This document shows positions 8,724 through 13,936 of a stretch of 13,936 bases of DNA, one piece after another. Positions within the stretch are counted from its first letter, which is position 1. Every line of letters begins with the position of its first letter. Made by a program: the position numbers and the translations under genes. Source of the DNA: Trachipleistophora hominis (taxonomy: Eukaryota; Microsporidia; Pleistophoridae); contig JH993898.1 in assembly GCA_000316135.1 (NCBI GenBank), positions 4,154 to 18,089 on the forward strand. The letters are read 5' to 3'. Below the pieces are notes generated by a model, which saw nothing but the letters and a program-made list of their open reading frames with translations, was not told the origin of the DNA and did not search any database.

Positions 8724-8828
8724 ATCTATAATATATTTTATGTTGATCTGTCTTAGTTATATTTGATCATCTATCATATATTTGTAGAAGACAAGAATGT
8801 TATTAATAAAAAGACAGATATTATAGAT
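8724..8828. repeat. Imperfect inverted repeat in the convergent spacer
   Basis: The 18 bases at 8811-8828 (AAGACAGATATTATAGAT) have as reverse complement ATCTATAATATCTGTCTT. On the left arm this occurs as ATCTATAATAT (8724-8734) and TCTGTCTT (8747-8754), split by a 12-13-base interruption. The pair could form a bulged hairpin with a loop of about 56 bases in either transcript. It may help end the two converging transcripts, or be chance in AT-rich sequence. Confidence 0.35.
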
Positions 8829-9082
8829 TTTTAATACTTATTATACAATTGAATTGTTTATTATTGGTTAGTTTGAAAGAAACTCCAATTCTTAACATAA
8901 TCTTAATTCGCATGCTATATCATGAATTTTCATGCATTTTTAATTAAAACCTTAATTTTGTTCTGCTATGCCTGGTTAATTCAACCGACAATTAAAAACG
9001 TTCTAACCTTAGAATTATAAAATTTAATCACGTAACAACCAAACACGTATCTTAATTAACTACCTCAGTCACAATTGTCTCA

Positions 9083-9088
9083 TTTATT
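9083..9088 (-). terminator. AATAAA polyadenylation signal of ORC1
   Basis: TTTATT on the plus strand reads AATAAA on the minus strand, 37 bases after the ORC1 stop codon. Its position mirrors the signal behind RPA2. Confidence 0.5.
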
Positions 9089-9125
9089 GCACCCGTATCA
9101 AACATCTATCATTTTACACCAATCC

Positions 9126-10541
9126 TTAACATTTATCAATCTCTTCCCTTGTCAGTACCACTTTGCCATTCACTACAAGCCCCATTTGCTCTAACTCACC
9201 AACAATTCGTTCATATTCAAAATAATCCATACCACACACATCCTCGTACTTGACCACTCCCATTCTTAAGATCATTTTCTTCTGCTCGTCTATTTCATTC
9301 AAAAAGCACGAAAAGACCGGCTTATCACTCTTCATCAGCTGATCAATCACTTTCATATCATTCTGTTTCTTATAATCAGTTTTTACGGCACGCGTTTCAC
9401 CGTTCAACGTGTTGCCCATCGTATTTCTCTTGCTTTCTCTGTTATTTTGCATACTCCCTATTCTATCCTTGTTAGTACCACCCTTTTTCCTGGTGATTTT
9501 ATTACCAAGTTTGCTTGCATCTTCATTCTTGATATGATCCTTATCGTAACTATTTTCTCCATTTTTACTGCCACTATTTCCATCACAATCATTTCTCTTA
9601 TTTCTACCATTTTCATTATGATCATTTCCTTTATACTCGCTATCATTATCCTCATCATAACCAGTCCCTTCATTTCTACCATCATTATCCTCATCATAAC
9701 CATTTCTTTTCAACATTCTCTTGTACCACTCCACTTTCCTCACATCTCCACAAACAGCCGCAATTCTCCTCACCACCAAATCAAACGCATCATCCCGTCC
9801 AACCCCCACAATCTCCCTAAGTTCATCGGCACCATACGCCTCAAAATTAATAAAAAAATCTATTCTGCTCGTTATCTTACCGTCCAACTTGTTGGTAAAT
9901 GCCATTGTGTTGCTGATGCATATCAACAAGGTATGTGTTTTCATTTCAAATAGTGTGTAAAGTACGTGTTGATTCCTGGTGAGTAGGTAATCTATCTCGT
10001 CTATTATTAGGATACGGTTTGTGAGTTTTGATGTGAGATTGGACATTGTGAAGGGCTGTTTTGTACGTTTACGGCTGTTGGTATTTCTATACGTTACATT
10101 TGTGCTTGTGGTTTTTTTATTACTCACCAAACACTTGTTTCCCTCATTTTCTACATTATCTAACTTATTCTTCACATTTTCTATGTCATATAATCTGTTT
10201 TTCACGCTGTTACCGCCATTCACTACGTATTTACAGCCTGTCATACCCGTACCACTGTTCACCAAACCGTATAACCGCTTAAAGAAGGTACTCTTATTCT
10301 TCAGCGACCCACAATTAAAGTAAAACGCCTTGTTGCAGTGTAAAAGCGTATTAATCACCGTGTATGTCTTACCACTGCCAGGTACACCACTGATGTAAAT
10401 TACATGGCCCTTACCATTCGTTTGAAAGTCTTTAATGTACGTTAATAACATGTTCTGTTCATGAACACGTTGACTTACCCTGATAAACGGAGCAGTACTT
10501 GTATTAACATGTCTATCATCGCCGTTTTTCAATATTACCAT
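9126..10541 (-). CDS. ORC1: Origin recognition complex subunit 1 (Orc1), AAA+ ATPase
   Basis: This 471-residue protein belongs to the Orc1/Cdc6 family that binds replication origins and loads the MCM helicase. Walker A is GVPGSGKT (52-59), Walker B is RILIIDEID (176-184), sensor 1 is CISNT (208-212) and the sensor 2 region is CGDVRK (264-269). LLTRNQHVLYTLF then KITSRIDFFINFEAYGADELREI match the Orc1 signature (TKxQDxxYNxF ... KITSRxGF...YxxEEL) better than Cdc6, which lacks the K-I/V-x-SR form. A winged-helix domain occupies about 396-465. No BAH domain precedes the ATPase, unlike yeast and animal Orc1. Two low-complexity inserts are present: residues about 93-172, between Walker A and B, and about 281-395, between the lid and winged helix, rich in Asn, Asp, Gly and Lys. 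The ATG at 10541 is the first one with an uninterrupted frame. Upstream ATGs at 10565 and 10584 are described separately. Cdc6 remains a less likely alternative. Confidence 0.85.
   Translation of the reverse strand: MVILKNGDDRHVNTSTAPFIRVSQRVHEQNMLLTYIKDFQTNGKGHVIYISGVPGSGKTYTVINTLLHCNKAFYFNCGSLKNKSTFFKRLYGLVNSGTGMTGCKYVVNGGNSVKNRLYDIENVKNKLDNVENEGNKCLVSNKKTTSTNVTYRNTNSRKRTKQPFTMSNLTSKLTNRILIIDEIDYLLTRNQHVLYTLFEMKTHTLLICISNTMAFTNKLDGKITSRIDFFINFEAYGADELREIVGVGRDDAFDLVVRRIAAVCGDVRKVEWYKRMLKRNGYDEDNDGRNEGTGYDEDNDSEYKGNDHNENGRNKRNDCDGNSGSKNGENSYDKDHIKNEDASKLGNKITRKKGGTNKDRIGSMQNNRESKRNTMGNTLNGETRAVKTDYKKQNDMKVIDQLMKSDKPVFSCFLNEIDEQKKMILRMGVVKYEDVCGMDYFEYERIVGELEQMGLVVNGKVVLTREEIDKC
9642..9702 (-). 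repeat. Short in-frame repeat inside ORC1
   Basis: A 22-base sequence occurs identically at 9642-9663 and 9681-9702, a spacing of 39 bases. In the protein this gives two 13-residue units, GYDEDNDGRNEGT (281-293) and GYDEDNDSEYKGN (294-306). The unit lies in the acidic, Asn-rich insert between the AAA+ lid and the winged helix. It looks like replication slippage in a weakly constrained linker, with only the second half of each unit having diverged. Confidence 0.85.
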
Positions 10542-10584
10542 CTGTTAAATCTTTATTCTTGGCATGATCCCTCCTTTTACCCAT
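10516..10584 (-). other. Upstream ATGs overlapping the ORC1 start
   Basis: On the minus strand an ATG at 10584 opens a 22-codon frame (MGKRRDHAKNKDLT...) ending with TGA at 10518-10516, out of phase with and overlapping the first codons of ORC1. A second ATG at 10565 is in phase with ORC1 but meets TAA after six codons (MPRIKI), two codons before the ORC1 ATG. GGAGGG (10569-10574) lies just ahead of the 10565 ATG, like the GGAGG before the left-edge gene. They could be small upstream reading frames that lower ORC1 translation, or traces of an older longer N-terminus. Confidence 0.4.
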
Positions 10585-12328
10585 CAAGGGCACAAATTTC
10601 GATCCTAAAATCAATCCGTAATATCACCGATTATTGAGGAATTCTTACCCCTTCATCGGTTTATAACATAAGAATTTATTGATAGCACTTAAAATTCAAC
10701 AATCTTGATCTGCACAATGTTGTATTACACAAAGATATTGTTTTATATACGTTATTACTCCTCTTCTTCATCATAAGAATAAATAACGTGTATAATCAAT
10801 GCTATTATACCAACTATAATCATTATAAAGAATCATTTTTGTTGGAATCGTAATTATCATTATTTAAATTTTAGGGTTTCATTTCTCCAGTTTTTCTACT
10901 GAGAAGCGATCATTAACATAAATGAAGGGCAATTCGCAAGCTAATTGGTCAGTTCGAAAAAAATCAAAAACTATTATTTCATCTTTTTGCTACAATTGAT
11001 AAGTTATATGTTTTTTTATTCTCATGTCCCTAAACTCACACAGTTATCATTTACGATCGATGTTTAGATTAATCGTTTGATGCCGGAAGAAAATTAATTT
11101 TATAACCCCTGATGAAAAACGCAAACGAGGGAAAATGGTAGATTTAAAATAGAATTAAAACCAAAGACAGACAAGCCTTATCGAAGGTATTCCAATTTAT
11201 ATTTCCATTTTATAAACTGAATAGCACAATTGGTGTTTAATAATAATCATTAACAAGTTTATACGGTACATTGTTTGATATAACAGTGCTATTTATAAAT
11301 AACACTTTGTAAACAATACTTTTTCAATACGATATGCTAATATATTCCCGCTCATTTGTTAACCAATTTCAATATTTTCAATGGATAATTGTATATTTAT
11401 TTGATTAACTATTGATTTAGACATAATAACATTTTGCATTCTTGTGACTCTCTCATAAAGATTGCTTGAACTGTATAAACTTTTAATTTAACTAGAAATA
11501 GAAACAGATCAAATACAAAGTTATGTTTCTTGCAAACGCAAATCTTGCCATATCATAAAATAAATATATTCTGTTTTGCTCCTCCTTTTTTAAAATTCTT
11601 AGTAAATGTATTTGATTAATTTCTTATTATTTCATCATCACATCAACATTCCTGTGGTCTACAGGGACCAACTATGGCCACCGTTTTTTCTTTTTTTAAC
11701 TAAAAGAGTTTTTAATGATCTCACTTCTCATGAACACTCCTTTATTTTGATGGTTAAGGTAAATAGCAATGCTTTCCATTAAAAATACATCTTTGTTCTT
11801 CCATAACTATTCTGCTCTTTGATCTATTCGCCTATAAATTAACGTTTTTAAAAGAACAAATTAATTAAAATCAGATAGTGTTCACATAGTTCATAGTCTG
11901 TACGATTATCCGTTCAAAAATAAAAATACTGAGATACATAACCTCGTATACGACTAGAATATGTGAACGAAAATAACATTCTCGATAATTATTATTAACT
12001 ACAGTCTTACTCCACAGAGCCTATCACGTTCATCTATTTCATTCTTGGCACAATCATAGTTTGTTCACGTACGGAGAGTAATAAATCATTCGTTAACAAA
12101 ATATTATTTGACTGTAAACAGCGTATACTTCGCTCAAGGAGGTAATTATCTTGTAAGCAATAAATAGTGTTGTTTATAAAATACCATAATTTAATTTGTT
12201 CTTATAATGATCACACTTGTTCATTCATTCCTATTCATTACACTTCTCAACCAAATCCATCCCATACCCTCACATTTATTTCCCTCCAAACGATCATCTT
12301 TCTCGAACCAATCCCGTACATCCCCACA
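10585..12328. other. Long AT-rich gene-free region between ORC1 and the orphan gene
   Basis: About 1.7 kb lies between two divergent genes without a convincing reading frame, tRNA, rRNA or tandem repeat. A small hairpin-forming stretch (CCTGT-GGTCT-ACAGG, 11651-11665) is the only clear dyad I noticed. From about 12220 onward the sequence becomes extremely C-rich and G-poor on the plus strand, which forms the leader of the downstream gene. In phase with that gene the frame is open from 12167, but there is no ATG before 12329. Confidence 0.5.
12322..12325 (+). promoter_or_regulatory. CCC-like start signal of the orphan gene
   Basis: CCCC ends three bases before the ATG at 12329, the same arrangement as in front of RPA2. 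It supports the shorter start over the longer open frame, whose only upstream start-like codon is GTG at 12167. Confidence 0.5.
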
Positions 12329-13432
12329 ATGCCATTTCATCCAAAAAACACGTTCATCGATACATCGGCCATACCATCACCACTCTCCAACGATCCGATT
12401 GATCACATTCAAAAACATGTAATAACACGACGTAAAAAGAAAAGAAGAATATTAGGTACGTACCGACCATTTAAATCGATGTATGACGAGGATATACGTT
12501 TTTTAACGCCACGGCAACAGTTGAGAGTAATGAAATATTTGAGTGCTAAAGAAAAGTTTTTAAAGACAGGTCGGATTGTTAAAGGGTATTACTTTGATAA
12601 GGATGAGCTACTTAACGTTAGACGTAATGGTGGTAATGAGGAGGGAAAGGAAAATGGTGAAGTAGTAGGTGATTGTAATAATGATGTGAACGATTTAAAG
12701 AGTAACGGAGAGAATATCGTAGTTAAGAATAGCGATGGCAATAGTAATGAGGAGGGAAAGGAAAATGGTGAAGCAGTAGGTGATTGTAATAATGATGTGA
12801 ACGATTTAAAGAGTGACGGAGAGAATATCGTAGTTAAGAATAACGATGGCAATAGTAATGAGAAGGCTGGTGCAATTGAATATGATGACGTAAGAACCAA
12901 TGAAAAAAAGTGCACAAAACACGCTGCTAAGGGAAAATACAACTATAAAAAATGTGTGATGCATAATAATAAACCACAGAGCGCAAGTAATATCGAACAA
13001 AACGAACACACCCCCAAAAACATCAACCATACAAAGAAAGGTAAAGTATGCACAAGAAATAGTCACGGAATTAAGAATAAGAAGGTCCTAGGAACCAAGT
13101 TATTGCGGACCAATGGTACATCACCTACAGTAAATGCGCTATCTGCTAGCCATCACGTACTTAAGGCTCAAACACGATGTAAACTGCAACAAAACAAATA
13201 TTCTGGTTCTTTATCGTTCGATTACCGGCATATAGCACGTACTTATTTATTTGAAAACGGTGTTTCATATGATGATAAGACACAGTTTATCATACAAATA
13301 AAGAAACTACACAGCTGCTCATTTCGTTCTTTCGTTGAATGCATGGAAATCGCGCTGTTTCGGGGAAACAAATCCAAAAAAATTTTTGATGATATTTTGC
13401 GCAGATTCATAAAATTGGAGTGCTGTTGGTGA
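12329..13432 (+). CDS. Orphan basic protein with tandem 37-residue repeats
   Basis: The 367-residue product matches no family I recognise. The frame is open from 12167, but the first ATG is at 12329, just behind a CCCC tract, so I start there. The N-terminal 100 residues look ordered and basic: a cluster VITRRKKKRRILGTYRPF (31-48), possibly a nuclear localisation signal, then FLTPRQQLRVMKYLSAKEKF, a likely helix. Residues 103-139 and 140-176 are a tandem pair of acidic/Asn-rich repeats, followed by the start of a third (NEK). The middle (about 177-285) is Lys/Asn-rich and probably unfolded. The last 80 residues (SLSFDYRHIARTYLFENG ... IFDDILRRFIKLECCW) look like a compact helical domain. Three TGA codons in a row end the gene. 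Conserved ends around a disordered middle suggest a nuclear or nucleic-acid-associated role, but this is a guess. Confidence 0.75.
   Translation: MPFHPKNTFIDTSAIPSPLSNDPIDHIQKHVITRRKKKRRILGTYRPFKSMYDEDIRFLTPRQQLRVMKYLSAKEKFLKTGRIVKGYYFDKDELLNVRRNGGNEEGKENGEVVGDCNNDVNDLKSNGENIVVKNSDGNSNEEGKENGEAVGDCNNDVNDLKSDGENIVVKNNDGNSNEKAGAIEYDDVRTNEKKCTKHAAKGKYNYKKCVMHNNKPQSASNIEQNEHTPKNINHTKKGKVCTRNSHGIKNKKVLGTKLLRTNGTSPTVNALSASHHVLKAQTRCKLQQNKYSGSLSFDYRHIARTYLFENGVSYDDKTQFIIQIKKLHSCSFRSFVECMEIALFRGNKSKKIFDDILRRFIKLECCW
12635..12856 (+). repeat. Near-identical 111-bp tandem duplication inside the orphan gene
   Basis: Unit 1 is 12635-12745 and unit 2 is 12746-12856, each exactly 111 bp (37 codons, in frame), followed by the first bases of a third unit at 12857. 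They differ at three positions only. All three are transitions, and all change the amino acid (Val to Ala, Asn to Asp, Ser to Asn). The encoded unit runs from NEEGKENGE to KNSDGNS. The high identity implies a recent duplication or ongoing homogenisation. Confidence 0.95.
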
Positions 13433-13904
13433 TGATGAAGCATTTAATGGATGATACAATTTACTAATGTACTCCTCTCACGTAAACATAACATACCAAC
13501 GTATTCTAATTTATCCTGCGTGTATTAACATATTCCACATGTTTAACGATGCTATGTACTAATCAATAATCAGCGTAGTGGACAATATGTTATCATTCGT
13601 CAATTTAGTCATTAAACTTACTATTTTTATTAATTAGTCGTAATTAAATTGAAAATTTGTATTTTTTATCATATTGGCCACCCAAATCGCTGCTATGTTA
13701 AAAAAATACACGTTTTAACATACATTTTATACGAATAACATCCTTTATCTGTGATTATATTTTTAAGAAAAGTATTATTTTTATTTATAATTCATCCCGT
13801 GTAGGTTTTTTTAAAACGGATGCCTTATTCGTAAGTTTAGGCACATATAATGATACGAGGGTGTATATTACTATTATCTGCTTTTTGGAGAGTCAAAATC
13901 GCCC
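13433..13904. other. AT-rich intergenic region
   Basis: No reading frame, RNA gene or repeat is supported. Two further in-phase TGA codons follow the orphan gene stop. No AATAAA is visible near that stop. A TATAAT-like stretch near 13847 could be part of a promoter for a gene beginning at 13905. Confidence 0.5.
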
Positions 13905-13936
13905 ATGTTATTTATTAAAAATGGGGAAGTCCAAAT
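13905..13936 (+). CDS. Possible 5' end of a gene running off the right edge
   Basis: An ATG at 13905 is immediately preceded by CCC (13902-13904) and opens a frame of ten codons (MLFIKNGEVQ) still open at the window edge. A second ATG at 13921, in another frame, would give MGKSK. The CCC tract favours the first. Ten codons cannot identify a protein or even prove a gene, so this rests on the start signal alone. Confidence 0.3.
   Translation, partial: MLFIKNGEVQ

Larger units (their letters stand above)
8668..9125. other. Convergent intergenic spacer between RPA2 and ORC1
   Basis: This AT-rich region lies between two facing 3' ends and carries a polyadenylation signal for each. It contains no reading frame of note. 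An imperfect inverted repeat at 8724-8754 and 8811-8828 is the only structure I see in it. Confidence 0.6.

Noticed and set aside
9447..9953. 168-codon plus-strand frame opposite ORC1, Ile/Thr/Ser-rich and membrane-like
   Set aside because: It is the mirror of the Asn/Asp-rich ORC1 insert and of the conserved AAA+ core. The apparent membrane segments come from GAT and AAT codons read in antisense.
10918..10960. tRNA-like D-loop and T-loop words (AGCTAATTGGTCAG, AGTTCGAA)
   Set aside because: The two words are directly adjacent, leaving no room for an anticodon arm, and no acceptor stem can be paired.
11651..11665. Hairpin CCTGT-GGTCT-ACAGG
   Set aside because: A five-base-pair stem without further support in a long gene-free region is expected by chance.
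12167..12328. 54-codon N-terminal extension of the orphan protein
   Set aside because: It begins with GTG, contains no ATG, and the CCCC signal sits directly before the ATG at 12329. The same applies to the TTG-started extension of the WD40 protein at 7244-7167.
13829..13840. GTAAGTTTAG resembling a merged intron donor and acceptor
   Set aside because: Splice-like words are too close together for an intron, and no interrupted reading frame surrounds them.

Overview
The window looks like nuclear DNA of a microsporidian. Its confident genes are reduced eukaryotic replication proteins: an RPA32-type subunit, and an Orc1 AAA+ ATPase with no N-terminal BAH domain. All genes are intronless, two have AATAAA soon after the stop, and several start codons have CCC-like or GGG-like tracts just upstream, a start signal described in Microsporidia. 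Intergenic DNA is AT-rich and unusually long, and one part holds a heavily decayed Ty3/gypsy-type retrotransposon. This suggests one of the larger-genome lineages, such as the Trachipleistophora/Vavraia/Pleistophora group. That placement is inference only.

Layout. Positions 1-65 (minus) may be the first 21 codons of a gene running off the left edge. Positions 66-4991 hold no intact gene. From about 1194 to 4190 they contain stop- and frameshift-ridden fragments of a retroelement: Gag-like segments, a protease-end segment, and a reverse transcriptase whose active-site motif reads FFDN. Positions 4992-7166 (minus) encode a 724-residue WD40/beta-propeller protein, possibly Utp21-like. Positions 7725-7952 are a degenerate 56-bp tandem repeat directly upstream of the RPA2 gene (7987-8667, plus). 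ORC1 (9126-10541, minus) converges on RPA2. A gene-free stretch of about 1.8 kb follows. Then comes a 367-residue orphan gene (12329-13432, plus) with a basic N-terminal patch, two nearly identical 37-residue repeats and an ordered-looking C-terminus. A further gene may begin at 13905.

Two genes belong to DNA replication: ORC1 marks origins and RPA2 covers single-stranded DNA. The WD40 protein, if Utp21-like, would act in small-subunit ribosome biogenesis. The genes are separately oriented, so nothing points to an operon. Items deserving most attention are the retroelement remains, the 56-bp repeat array, the C-rich to G-rich strand switch inside genes, the upstream ATGs of ORC1, and the recent repeat duplication in the orphan gene. 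I did not find a clearly new multi-gene system.
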